Source: CAZNPW01 sp964575185 (lineage in GTDB: Bacteria; Pseudomonadota; Alphaproteobacteria; Rhodobacterales; Rhodobacteraceae). Taken from it: a stretch of DNA of 11,222 nt. Below, one piece after another: positions 1 through 7,077 of this stretch; position 1 is the stretch's first letter; every line of letters starts with the position of its first letter. The stretch lies in contig CAZNPW010000078.1 in the NCBI GenBank assembly GCA_964575185.1, forward strand, positions 1-11,222, in the 5' to 3' direction. The notes below the pieces were generated by a model that was not told the DNA's origin, did not search any database, and worked only from the letters and a program-made list of their open reading frames with translations. Both the position numbers and the translations under genes were made by a program.

Positions 1-882
1 GGTGTCGTTGCCGTCGAGACCAAAAAGGCTGTTGGCCGCGACGTTCCCCGTCAGCCGGTCGGCCCCGCGCCCGCCGATCAGCCCCTCGATCCCCCACAGC
101 CGGTCGCCCGCCGCCGCGCCGCCCCCCGGTCCGGCCAGCGCCAGGTTCACGACCACGCCGGTCAGCCCGACGGCGGCATAGCTCACCACGTCGAAGCCCG
201 CGCCGCCGTCCAGCAGGTCGGCCCCGCCGTTGCCCTGAAGCACGTCCCGGCCCATGCCGCCGAAGATGCGGTCGTCGCCCTCGCCCCCCGCGAGCGCATC
301 GTCGCCCTCGCCGCCCCAGATCTCGTCCGCCCCGCCCCGGCCCTGGATCGCGTCGGCCCCCGCCAGCCCGACGATCCGCTCGGCCGCGTCCCCGCCCGCC
401 AGCGTGTCGGCGAAGCGCGACCCCTCCAGCCCCTCGATCCCGCGCAGGCGGTCGCCCAGCGCGCCGCCCCCGGCCGGACGGTCGGACCCCAGGTCGACCG
501 CCACCCCCGCGGCGGCCGCCGCATAGCTCACCCAGTCGAACCCCGCCCCGCCGTCGAGCGTGTCGGCCCCGGCCCCGCCGGTCAGCCGGTCGTCGCCGTC
601 GCCCCCGCGCAAGGCATCGTCGCCCTCCCCCCCCGCGAGCGTGTCGGCCCCCGCCCCGCCGTCCAGCGTGTCGTCGCCGCCGTCGCCCGCGATGTCGTCG
701 TCGCCGCCCTGCCCCCACAGCAGGTTCGCCTGCGTGCTGCCCGCCAGCCGGTCGGCATAGGCCGATCCCGAAACGCCCTCGATCCCCGTCAGGACATCGC
801 CCGCCGCGTCGCCGCCGCCGACCTGCCCGGTCGACAGGTCGACCGTGACGCCCGCGGGCGACCGTCCGTAGTCGGCCACGTC
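1..882 (-). repeat. Higher-order 115-residue repeat within the RTX region (3 copies, last cut by edge)
   Basis: Three copies begin at residues 545 (DVADYGRSPAGVTVDL), 660 (DWVSYAAAAAGVAVDL) and 775 (DVVSYAAVGLTGVVVNL). Each continues into GGG..(G)D.L.GIEG at residues 577, 692 and 808, and then into RTX nonapeptides. At DNA level the GIEG codons are spaced 345 and 348 bases apart. The copies run approximately 882-538, 537-193 and 192-1. The non-RTX insert is a known companion of RTX arrays in proteobacteria. The regular spacing indicates internal tandem duplication. Confidence 0.8.
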
Positions 883-2514
883 GAGCCCCGGGCCGCCCTC
901 CTTGGCATCGGCCCCCGCCCCGCCGATCAGCGTGTCGTCCCCCGCACCGCCCTGCAGCGCGTCGTCCGCGGCCGTTCCGCGGAAGATCCGGTCGGCGACC
1001 GGCTGCGGCGCGACCAGGCGCCAGACGTCGAAGGCCCCCGCATCGGCCAGATCGCGCGCCCGCAGCGGCAGACCGTTCGACGCGGCGATGAACAGGACCT
1101 CGTCGCGCCAGACGATCATGAGCTGGCCGTTGGACCTTTCGCTGACGCGCATCGCGTCGAGCGAGAACACCCGGCCCCAGTTCGACAGGTCGATCCGGTC
1201 GATGCCCACCTGGAAGTCGCGGATCACGTCGGTCGCCCCGTCGGGCATCAGCACGAAGGTGTCGGCCTCGGTCCCGCCGAACAGGCTGTCGGCGCCCGTG
1301 CCGTCGACCAGCACGTCGACCCCGGACAGCCCCTGCAGCGTGTCGGCCCCCGCCCCGCCCATCAGCAGGTCGATCCCCGCGCCGCCGGTCAGGCTGTCGG
1401 CGGACGCGCCTCCCTGGCGCGGCGCGGTCACGTTCGCCATGTCGACCTGCAGCCGCGTCACGCCCGACCCCTCGCCCGCCGCGAAGATGTCGAGCACGCC
1501 CCCCGCCGCGCGCAGCGCCAGCGCCTGCAGGTTGTCGATCGCCGTGTCGCCGGGATCGACGAGGCGGCCCACCATCACCAGCCGTCCGCCCGGGATCAGC
1601 ACGAACATCGTCAGCCCCGCGTCCGCCCCGCCGGCGACGAGGAAGGTCTGGCCGCCGATCTCGACCGCCGCCACCGCGCCGACACCCTGGAACCGGGTGT
1701 CGCGCGTGTCGATCAGCTGGTCGGTCAGCATCATCTCGCCGGTGTCCCACAGCCGGATCACCGACAGGGACGACGACACCGCGCCGGCCACGATGACGTA
1801 GGTCACGCCGTCGACCCTGGCCTGCACCATCTCGGTCGGGCCGGCGATGCCCAGGCCATCGTCCGCCCCGAGCGTGGACAGCCGCTCGGGCACCCCGTCC
1901 TGCCCCAGCCCGAAGGTGATCAGCCGCGAGTCCGACCGGGACACGGCGACGAGCAGCGGCGTGCCGCCCGCGTCGACCACCTGCAGGTCGGCGATCTGCG
2001 TCCCCCGCACGGTCGGCGCCACGACCTGCGCATCGACCATCTCCATCCGCCCGTCGGGCTGCACCAGCCCCGTCTGCAGCATCCCCGTGCCGTCGAGGTT
2101 GGCCGTATAGACATAGGTGCGCCCGCCGATCGCGGCCGTGGCGAGCGCGCTGACCGGCGCGCCGGGGCTGCCGGGCACGTCCATCGCCGCCCCCAGCCCC
2201 CCGCCCGGCAGCAGCCGGAACCCCTCCAGCCGCGCGTCGTCCGGCCCGGTGACGACCAGCGCCGGGCTGCCGCCCAGGTCGAGCATCGTCAGGCCCGACG
2301 CCGCCGACAGCGTCGCCCCGGCAGGCAGCGCCTGCCAGTTCAGAAGCGTCATCTGCGTCGGCCCGACGCCCAGCGCCATCACCCCGCCGCCCGCCCGCGA
2401 CGCCGCATACAGCACCGGAGCGGCCGCCGTGCCGCCGACCAGCAGGTCCGTCACCCCCGCCTGCACATGCGCCGGCGCGGACGCGAACGTCCCGACCACG
2501 CGAATCCCGAGCAT
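1..2514 (-). CDS. Beta-propeller plus RTX calcium-binding secreted protein (3' end outside window)
   Basis: The frame is open from an ATG at 2514-2512 to the left edge: 838 codons without a stop, so the C-terminus is missing. Residues 31-358 contain seven similar units with core strands at about residues 34, 85, 134, 187, 239, 291 and 342 (VLYAAS, ALVVTG, YVYTAN, LLVAVS, YVIVAG, FLVAGG, DIFAAG). This roughly 51-residue period fits a seven-bladed beta-propeller. Glycine/aspartate RTX nonapeptides (GGAGADTL, GGEGDDAL) follow at 370-420 and from 515 to the edge. Between them is a serralysin-C-terminus-like stretch (DVIRDFQVGIDRIDLS, 429-444). RTX repeats bind calcium and usually mark type I secretion; no N-terminal signal peptide is visible, as expected for that route. 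No HExxH or other catalytic motif is seen. The start has only a weak upstream GGGTGG. The ugd gene lies 113 bases upstream; no ABC exporter is in the window. The RTX assignment is firm, the propeller is inferred and the function is unknown. Confidence 0.93.
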   Translation of the reverse strand, partial: MLGIRVVGTFASAPAHVQAGVTDLLVGGTAAAPVLYAASRAGGGVMALGVGPTQMTLLNWQALPAGATLSAASGLTMLDLGGSPALVVTGPDDARLEGFRLLPGGGLGAAMDVPGSPGAPVSALATAAIGGRTYVYTANLDGTGMLQTGLVQPDGRMEMVDAQVVAPTVRGTQIADLQVVDAGGTPLLVAVSRSDSRLITFGLGQDGVPERLSTLGADDGLGIAGPTEMVQARVDGVTYVIVAGAVSSSLSVIRLWDTGEMMLTDQLIDTRDTRFQGVGAVAAVEIGGQTFLVAGGADAGLTMFVLIPGGRLVMVGRLVDPGDTAIDNLQALALRAAGGVLDIFAAGEGSGVTRLQVDMANVTAPRQGGASADSLTGGAGIDLLMGGAGADTLQGLSGVDVLVDGTGADSLFGGTEADTFVLMPDGATDVIRDFQVGIDRIDLSNWGRVFSLDAMRVSERSNGQLMIVWRDEVLFIAASNGLPLRARDLADAGAFDVWRLVAPQPVADRIFRGTAADDALQGGAGDDTLIGGAGADAKEGGPGLDVADYGRSPAGVTVDLSTGQVGGGDAAGDVLTGIEGVSGSAYADRLAGSTQANLLWGQGGDDDIAGDGGDDTLDGGAGADTLAGGEGDDALRGGDGDDRLTGGAGADTLDGGAGFDWVSYAAAAAGVAVDLGSDRPAGGGALGDRLRGIEGLEGSRFADTLAGGDAAERIVGLAGADAIQGRGGADEIWGGEGDDALAGGEGDDRIFGGMGRDVLQGNGGADLLDGGAGFDVVSYAAVGLTGVVVNLALAGPGGGAAAGDRLWGIEGLIGGRGADRLTGNVAANSLFGLDGNDT
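1441..2424 (-). other. Predicted seven-bladed beta-propeller domain
   Basis: This covers residues 31-358 of the RTX protein. Each unit begins with a hydrophobic strand ending in small residues, followed by a polar loop, then a 'x-F/L-x-L-x-x-G-x' strand (for example ITFGLGQDGVPE, TMFVLIPGGRLV). Distances between successive core strands are about 51, 49, 53, 52, 52 and 51 residues, too regular for chance. It resembles lactonase/YVTN-type propellers in pattern. I cannot assign it to a named family from sequence alone. Confidence 0.6.
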
Positions 2515-2627
2515 GTCCCACCCAAAGCTTGCCCCGGGCCGGGTATCGCGGGCAGGCCCGACGCCGCCTCAGCGCCGGCGGGGCGGGATTTGGGCGTTTC
2601 GCTCCAATGCCGGGCGAATGCGGCGGA
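2515..2627. other. Intergenic gap ugd / RTX gene
   Basis: This is 113 bases without a credible gene. Reading on the minus strand, there is a possible short stem CCGCC / GGCGG with an 8-base loop but no U-tract, so I do not call a terminator. No convincing promoter was seen. The ribosome-binding site for the RTX start would be the weak GGGTGG just upstream of the ATG. Confidence 0.5.
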
Positions 2628-3932
2628 TCAGCGCCCCACGCCCGCGTAATGCGTGAAGCCCGCCGCCAGCACGTCGGCGCGGTCATAGACGTTGCGCAGG
2701 TCGGCCAGCCGGGGGGCCGCCATCCGGCGCGCCATCCGCGCCAGGTCGAGGCCGCGGAACTCGTTCCATTCGGTCAGGATCACCGCCAGGTCCGCCCCCT
2801 GCACCGCGGCATAGGGGTTGTCGGCCCAGGTCACGCCCGGCAGCAGCGCCTCGCCCTCGCGCCGGCCCTCGGGGTCCACGACCCGCACCTTCGCCCCGCC
2901 GCCGACCAGCGCCGGCACGATCGTCAGCGCCGGGGCGTCGCGCATGTCGTCGGTGTTGGGCTTGAAGGTCACGCCCAGCACCGCCACCGTCCGGTCGCGG
3001 AACGACCCCCCGCAGAGGTCGAGCAGCACGTCGACCATCCGCCGCTTGACCTCCTCGTTCACCTTGATGACCGTCTCGACGATCTGCATCGGCACCGCGT
3101 GATCCTGCCCGATCCGCGCCAGTGCCCTGGTGTCCTTGGGAAAGCAGCTCCCGCCATAGCCCGGCCCCGCGTGCAGGAACTTCGGCCCGATGCGCCCGTC
3201 CATGCCGATGCCCTTGGCCACGGCCTTCACGTCCGCCCCCACCTTCTCGCACAGCGCGGCGATCTCGTTGATGAAGGTGATCTTGGTCGCGAGGAACGCA
3301 TTCGCCGCATACTTGATCATCTCGGCGCTCTCGAGGCCCGTGTAGACGACCGGGAACTCGCGCAGGGACAGCGGCCGGTAGACCTCGGCCATCACCCGCC
3401 GCGCGCGGTCGCTCTCGACCCCGATCACCACCCGGTCGGGGCGCATGAAGTCGTCGATCGCGGCACCTTCCCGCAGGAACTCGGGGTTCGAGGCGATCTC
3501 GACCTCCGCCGCCGGGTTCGCCTCCCGGACCACCCGCAGCACCGCGCGGTTGGTGCCGACCGGCACGGTCGACTTCACCACCACCACCGCCGGGCCGGTC
3601 AGCGCCCGCGCGATCTCCTCGGCCGCGGCCATGACATAGGTCAGGTCGGCGTGCCCCGACCCGCGCCGCGTCGGGGTGCCGACGGCGATGAACACCGCCT
3701 CGGCCCCGTCGACCGCCGCGCCCAGGTCGTCGGTGAAGGACAGCCGCCCCGCCGCGACGTTCCGCGCAAGCAGCGCCTCGAGCCCCGGCTCGAAGATCGG
3801 CACCCGGCCCTCGCGCAAGGCGGCGATCTTGGCCGCATCCTTGTCGACGCAGACGACATCGTGCCCGAAGTCCGAAAAGCACAGGCCCGAGACGAGGCCC
3901 ACATAGCCCGTGCCGATCATCGCAATCTTCAT
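2628..3932 (-). CDS. ugd: UDP-glucose 6-dehydrogenase
   Basis: This cytoplasmic enzyme oxidises UDP-glucose to UDP-glucuronate with two NAD+, supplying uronic acid for capsule, exopolysaccharide or lipid modification. The 434-residue length is typical. The N-terminal Rossmann fold starts with GTGYVGLVSG (7-16), followed by VGTPT (84-88), STVPVGT (121-127) and NPEFLREG with Glu152. The central domain has the Lys207/Asn211 segment (KYAANAFLATK). The active-site loop is GPGYGGSCFPKD, with the catalytic Cys263 and Asp267. The C-terminal domain carries FKPNTDDMRDAP from 323. The start ATG is preceded by a G-rich GGGGCGGGACG, and the frame matches the family from its first residue. The gene sits between a DUF2793 gene (66-base gap) and the RTX gene (113-base gap), all on one strand. 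No glycosyltransferase or polysaccharide genes are in the window, so its polymer is unknown. GDP-mannose dehydrogenase is related, but the motifs favour Ugd. Confidence 0.96.
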   Translation of the reverse strand: MKIAMIGTGYVGLVSGLCFSDFGHDVVCVDKDAAKIAALREGRVPIFEPGLEALLARNVAAGRLSFTDDLGAAVDGAEAVFIAVGTPTRRGSGHADLTYVMAAAEEIARALTGPAVVVVKSTVPVGTNRAVLRVVREANPAAEVEIASNPEFLREGAAIDDFMRPDRVVIGVESDRARRVMAEVYRPLSLREFPVVYTGLESAEMIKYAANAFLATKITFINEIAALCEKVGADVKAVAKGIGMDGRIGPKFLHAGPGYGGSCFPKDTRALARIGQDHAVPMQIVETVIKVNEEVKRRMVDVLLDLCGGSFRDRTVAVLGVTFKPNTDDMRDAPALTIVPALVGGGAKVRVVDPEGRREGEALLPGVTWADNPYAAVQGADLAVILTEWNEFRGLDLARMARRMAAPRLADLRNVYDRADVLAAGFTHYAGVGR

Positions 3933-3958
3933 CGTCCCGCCCCGTCCAGCCGCAACCG

Positions 3959-3988
3959 GCTTAAGGCAGGCCGGGCCGGGCTTGTCAA
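3959..3988 (-). promoter_or_regulatory. Candidate sigma-70 promoter for ugd
   Basis: On the minus strand a perfect -35 hexamer TTGACA (3988-3983) is followed after 18 bases by TTAAGC (3964-3959), or after 17 bases by CTTAAG. The -10 match is poor. The site lies in the 66-base gap just before ugd, 27 bases upstream of its ATG. It is one of the few AT-containing spots in the gap. It is called only as a candidate, since the -35 alone is good. Confidence 0.35.
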
Positions 3989-3998
3989 ACCGGCCGGG

Positions 3999-5348
3999 TC
4001 AGAACCAGCGCCCGATCGCGGTCGCCCGAATGGCCAGCACCGCGCCCTGCGACACGCTGGAGAACGCCCGCAGCGCCACGTTGGTCGCGGTCGGCGCCGA
4101 CGCGACGGTCGCCCAGACGTCCGGGTTGTCGCAGTCGGCATTGACGACCGGAACCGCGCTGAAGGCCGCCGGAAAGGTCCAGGTCACGTTGGTCGACGAC
4201 CGGAACAGCGATCCCGACGCGGTGCTCGCGTTCGTCACGTTCAGCGGTCCGCGCCAGCAGATCTGCGTGCCGTCCGCCCAGCGCGTGAACTCGCCGTTGG
4301 CGTTGGACCCGCGCTCGACCACCGCGCCGGTCGGCAGGCCCGCCGCCTGCGACACGGTGCCCAGCACGTTGCCCTGGTGGAACGCCGTGGTCCAGGGCCC
4401 CCAGCTCCCGGCCACCCGGCGGCGCAGCCGCAGGTCGTCGGCCGTGCTGCGCAGCGCAAGCTGCACCGCCGTCCCCGCCTCGGCCTGCATGTGCAGCGCC
4501 AGCCAGCCCGCCGCCGCCGTCGGGGTTCCGACCGTGGTGGCGACCGCGCTGCGGTAAAGCCCCGACACCGCGATCGTGTCCCAGCTTCCGTCGCGCAGCA
4601 CCGCAGCACCACCGAGGCCGAAGGCCCCCGTCCGCAGCAGCCGGTCGGCGGTCGCATCCTCCGCGCCCGCCTGCACGCCGGTCCCCGACAGGGGCAGGTC
4701 CAGCACCGCACCCGACGGGAAGCGGATCACCCCGGTCGCCCGCGCCACCCGCAGCGCCTCGAAGAACGCCGCCCCGTCCGGGCTGACCTTCACGCTGAAG
4801 TCGTCGTTCCCCGCCGTCCCCATCTCGGCCCGGCCGGAAAATCCCGTCTGGAACAGAAGGCTCGCCGTCTCGGCGGCGCTGTCCTTGTTCACCTTCACCT
4901 GGTGCCCCGCGCCCGCGTGGTTGAACAGCACCGCCGGGGCCGACACCGCCAGCCGGTTGACGTTGTCGGCGCTGGTGCTGATCCCGAGCCGCGGCAGCTC
5001 GGTCGGCACGCCCGCCGGAACCCAGGCCGCGCCGTCGAAGGAGACAAGCTCGCCCGTGTCGCGCACCAGCGCCTGCCAGCCGGGCTGGGCCATGATGAAC
5101 TCCCACCCCGCCTCGCCGAAGAACGCCAGCCGCGTCGCCTGCCCCGCCCAGGCCCCCGTCGCGGGCGCGCGCACGATGTAGCGGTCGCCGGGGCTGGGCG
5201 TCGCCGGCGGCGTCGTCTGCGTGCGGCTGATGACGGCAAGCTGCACCAGGATGTCGAGGATGCGCAGCGCCTCGTTGTGGGTGACGTGCTTCTGCGCCTG
5301 CGCGGGCTGGATGTAGGGCAGCTTCAGCAGCGGGCTCTGGTCGTTCAT
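3999..5348 (-). CDS. DUF2793 phage tail-fibre / GTA-like protein
   Basis: This 449-residue protein has the DUF2793 N-terminus (SPLLKLPYIQPAQAQKHVTH, then NEALRILD), followed by GDRYIV (54-59) and FFGEAGWEF (77-85) to about residue 110. A central region (GHQVKVNK, LLFQTGFSGRAEMG, 148-177) resembles phage-structural proteins of Rhodobacterales. The C-terminus has GTVSQAAGLPTGAVVERGSN and NGEFTRWADGTQIC (330-364), then a beta-rich tail (TWTFPAAFSAVPVV, 389-402) like receptor-binding fibre tips. DUF2793 proteins occur in prophages and gene transfer agents of this group. The role is therefore probably a virion or GTA fibre binding cell-surface glycan; this is an inference. No capsid, terminase or lysis gene is nearby, so it is an orphan. 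The start is the ATG at 5348-5346, with AAGG 10-13 bases upstream. The same frame stays open to 7040, but only across other genes, and the homology begins at MNDQSPLL. Confidence 0.9.
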   Translation of the reverse strand: MNDQSPLLKLPYIQPAQAQKHVTHNEALRILDILVQLAVISRTQTTPPATPSPGDRYIVRAPATGAWAGQATRLAFFGEAGWEFIMAQPGWQALVRDTGELVSFDGAAWVPAGVPTELPRLGISTSADNVNRLAVSAPAVLFNHAGAGHQVKVNKDSAAETASLLFQTGFSGRAEMGTAGNDDFSVKVSPDGAAFFEALRVARATGVIRFPSGAVLDLPLSGTGVQAGAEDATADRLLRTGAFGLGGAAVLRDGSWDTIAVSGLYRSAVATTVGTPTAAAGWLALHMQAEAGTAVQLALRSTADDLRLRRRVAGSWGPWTTAFHQGNVLGTVSQAAGLPTGAVVERGSNANGEFTRWADGTQICWRGPLNVTNASTASGSLFRSSTNVTWTFPAAFSAVPVVNADCDNPDVWATVASAPTATNVALRAFSSVSQGAVLAIRATAIGRWF

Positions 5349-5394
5349 GGGGATGGCCTTCGCATCGGGGATTCCCGCGCGATCCTGCCGGGCC

Positions 5395-5410
5395 GGGGCT
5401 TCGCAACCCC
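5395..5410 (-). other. Small GNRA-loop hairpin directly after the EamA stop codon
   Basis: The minus-strand transcript can form GGGGUU-GCGA-AGCCCC: six base pairs including one U-G wobble, closed by a GCGA (GNRA-type) tetraloop. It begins immediately after the TAA of the EamA gene. The plus-strand version would carry a C-A mismatch, so the fold is better on the transcribed strand. No U-tract follows, so it is at most a weak terminator or a 3'-end stabiliser. Confidence 0.35.
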
Positions 5411-6292
5411 TTACCCCTCCGCCCCCACCCCCGCGCCCCGCCGCAACACCCGCGCCTCGGCCAGCGCCAGCCCGCTGACCGCCAGCACGATCAGCGCGCC
5501 CCCGCCCAGCACCCACGGGTCCACCGCATCGCCGAACACCGCCGCGCCGATGAACGTCGCCCAGACGAGCTGCAGCACCGTCACCGGCTGCGTCGCGGCC
5601 AGGGGCGCCGCGGCGAAGGCCCGCGTCATCGCATAGTGCCCCGCCGTCGCCAGCCCCGCCACCGCCGCGAGCCAGGCCAGATGCACCGCCGTCACCGGCA
5701 CCCAGACCGCCAGCGCCAGCGGCGCCAGCCCCAGCGTCACCGTCAGCGACAAGAGCGCGACCACCGCGCCCGCGGGCAGCCGCGCCGACAGGCCCTTGGC
5801 GATCAGGTAGCTGCCCGCGAAGAACACCGCCGCCGCGACCTGCGCCAGATGCGCGGCCCCCAGCTCCCGCAGCCCCGGCCGCAGCACGACCAGCGCCCCC
5901 AGCAGCGCCACGGCAAAGGCCGCCCAGCGCCCGCGGCGCGGCGCCTCGGCATAGACCAGCGCACCCCCCGCCATCACCAGCGCGGGGTTCAGATAGCCGA
6001 TCGCCGTCGCCTCGGCGACGGGCAGCCGGGCGAGCGCGTAGAACCAGAAGACCACCGCGCAGGTATGCACCGCGCCGCGCCACAGCGCCGGCCGCAGCAC
6101 CCCTTCCGGCAACCCCCGCCGCAGGCCCCAGATCGCGGGCGCCATGAACACCGCCCCGAAGGCAAAGCGCAGGAACGCCCCCTGCGCCGCCGGGATGCCG
6201 GGGCCGAGATGCCGCACGATCGCCGTCAGCGCGACGAAGCAGACCCCCGCCGCGACCATCCAGCCGATGCCCCTCAGCGTCGATCCGTCCAT
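5411..6292 (-). CDS. EamA/DMT superfamily membrane transporter
   Basis: This 293-residue, strongly hydrophobic protein is of the usual DMT length. About ten transmembrane segments are evident, arranged as two EamA repeats (roughly residues 5-140 and 148-280). The first repeat ends with the typical segment around FWFYALARLPVAEATAIGYL and LVYAEAPRRGR-FAVALLGALVVLRPG. The second repeat holds HYAMTRAFAAAPLAATQPVT, then LQLVWATFIGAAVFGD. DMT proteins of this kind move small metabolites across the inner membrane; related proteins include S-adenosylmethionine and riboflavin carriers. The substrate cannot be read from the sequence. The start ATG (6292-6290) follows a G-run. The LysE-type gene upstream ends 31 bases before this start codon, so the two exporter genes are probably co-transcribed. 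Confidence 0.93.
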   Translation of the reverse strand: MDGSTLRGIGWMVAAGVCFVALTAIVRHLGPGIPAAQGAFLRFAFGAVFMAPAIWGLRRGLPEGVLRPALWRGAVHTCAVVFWFYALARLPVAEATAIGYLNPALVMAGGALVYAEAPRRGRWAAFAVALLGALVVLRPGLRELGAAHLAQVAAAVFFAGSYLIAKGLSARLPAGAVVALLSLTVTLGLAPLALAVWVPVTAVHLAWLAAVAGLATAGHYAMTRAFAAAPLAATQPVTVLQLVWATFIGAAVFGDAVDPWVLGGGALIVLAVSGLALAEARVLRRGAGVGAEG

Positions 6293-6307
6293 GCCCCCCG
6301 ATGCCAG

Positions 6308-6321
6308 CCCCGCGCGCGGGG
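6308..6321. repeat. GC palindrome between lysE-like and eamA-like genes
   Basis: A perfect 14-base palindrome CCCCGCGCGCGGGG fills half of the 30-base gap. In DNA this GC-rich, short palindromes are common by chance, so it may have no role. A transcript hairpin here would lie just upstream of the EamA start. Confidence 0.3.
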
Positions 6322-6322
6322 T

Positions 6323-6928
6323 TCAACCCGGCCAGACGAGACCCGCCGCGATCGCCCACATCGTCGCCCCCACGATCACGTCCAGCACCACCCAGGCCCG
6401 CGGCCGCCGGAACAGCGGCGCCAGCCCCCGCGCGCCATACCCGAGCCCCGCGAAGAACACCCCCGAGGCCAGCATCGCCCCCGCGCCGAAGGCCCACTGC
6501 TCCGGCGCGTGCTGCGCCGCGAGCGCGCCGATCAGGACGAGCGTGTCCAGATAGACATGCGGGTTGGCCCAGGTCAGCAGCAGGGCGGTCGCCAGCACCC
6601 CGCGCCGCGACGCAGGTGCCGCCGCCGCGGGCGCCAGCCCGTCGCGCGCGGCCCAGGCGGCGCGGAACCGCAGGCCCCCGTAGACCAGCAGGAACGCGGC
6701 TCCCGCCCAGCGCGCCACCTCCGCCGCCGCGGGCACCATGGCCGTCAGCACGCCGAACCCCGCCACGCCCGCCGCGATCAGCACCGCGTCCGACACCGCG
6801 CAGACCGCGACCACCGCCCCCACATGCTCGCGCCGCAGCCCCTGCCGCAACACGAAGGCGTTCTGCGCCCCGATCGCGAGGATCAGGCTCAGGCCCACGG
6901 CAAAGCCGGACAGGACCGCATCGACCAT
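6323..6928 (-). CDS. LysE/ArgO family amino acid exporter
   Basis: This 201-residue inner-membrane protein has the LysE hallmark in its first helix (GAQNAFVLRQGLRREH, 20-35). It also has CAVSDAVLIAAGVAG and the family motif TWANPHVYLDT, followed by a final helix VVLDVIVGATMW. Length and motifs match E. coli ArgO-like proteins (GPQNAFVMNQGIRR, TWLNPHVYLDT). It is expected to export basic amino acids such as arginine or lysine using the proton gradient. The start ATG at 6928-6926 has AGGTG about 7 bases upstream. Family members are often controlled by a divergent LysR-type regulator (LysG/ArgP). None is present here; the upstream neighbour is the inverted-repeat array and the Anbu operon, so regulation is unclear. 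The EamA gene follows after 30 bases, probably in the same transcript. Confidence 0.93.
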   Translation of the reverse strand: MVDAVLSGFAVGLSLILAIGAQNAFVLRQGLRREHVGAVVAVCAVSDAVLIAAGVAGFGVLTAMVPAAAEVARWAGAAFLLVYGGLRFRAAWAARDGLAPAAAAPASRRGVLATALLLTWANPHVYLDTLVLIGALAAQHAPEQWAFGAGAMLASGVFFAGLGYGARGLAPLFRRPRAWVVLDVIVGATMWAIAAGLVWPG

Positions 6929-7004
6929 CTTGGCACCTCACGCCCGCACTGGGCCGCAGCCCTCGCCCCCCTGACCCGCGCGCGCAGGGCCGCGGCACCG
7001 CGCC

Positions 7005-7072
7005 CCTGATCCTTTGAAGGATCAGGACCGGTTCCTTCAAAGGAACCGGACCGATGTCTTCGAAGACATCGG
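7005..7072. repeat. Array of three perfect 22-base inverted repeats, 23-base period
   Basis: Unit 1 (7005-7026) is CCTGATCCTT-TG-AAGGATCAGG. Unit 2 (7028-7049) is CCGGTTCCTT-CA-AAGGAACCGG. Unit 3 (7051-7072) is CCGATGTCTT-CG-AAGACATCGG. Each has 10-base perfectly complementary arms and a two-base centre, and single A residues at 7027 and 7050 separate them. All share CC..CTTnnAAG..GG, while the variable arm positions change in compensated pairs. The array ends 5 bases beyond the Anbu stop and lies about 75 bases before the LysE-type start. It could act as tandem 3'-end hairpins/terminator on either strand, a REP-like element or a protein-binding site. There is no U-tract, so I do not call an intrinsic terminator. 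Confidence 0.9.
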
Positions 7073-7077
7073 GGCCC

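Noticed and set aside
902..1801. 299-codon plus-strand frame
   Set aside because: It lies antisense to the RTX gene; Ser/Pro/Ala-rich repeats are the complement of the glycine/aspartate nonapeptide codons.
3999..5348. Resident prophage
   Set aside because: Only one phage-like gene is present; there is no integrase, terminase, capsid, portal or lysis gene and no attachment-site duplication in view.
2529..5636. 1035-codon open frame on the plus strand
   Set aside because: It runs antisense across two clearly real genes (ugd and the DUF2793 gene) and into the EamA gene. It is rich in Arg, His, Pro, Gly and Gln with no recognisable motif: a GC-driven shadow.
5636..7009. 457-codon plus-strand frame
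   Set aside because: It is antisense to both membrane transporters; Arg/Gln/His/Pro-rich, as expected from reversed hydrophobic codons at high GC.
5349..7040. Upstream extension of the DUF2793 frame to 7040 (1013 codons)
   Set aside because: The added part overlaps the EamA and LysE genes out of frame and begins inside the inverted-repeat array; the DUF2793 homology starts at 5348.
7005..7072. CRISPR array interpretation of the regular repeats
   Set aside because: Units are palindromes separated by one base, with no spacers and no cas genes; the 23-base period is not a repeat-spacer pattern.
7005..7072. Intrinsic rho-independent terminator
   Set aside because: The hairpins are strong, but no U-tract follows on either strand, so only a general structured repeat is claimed.
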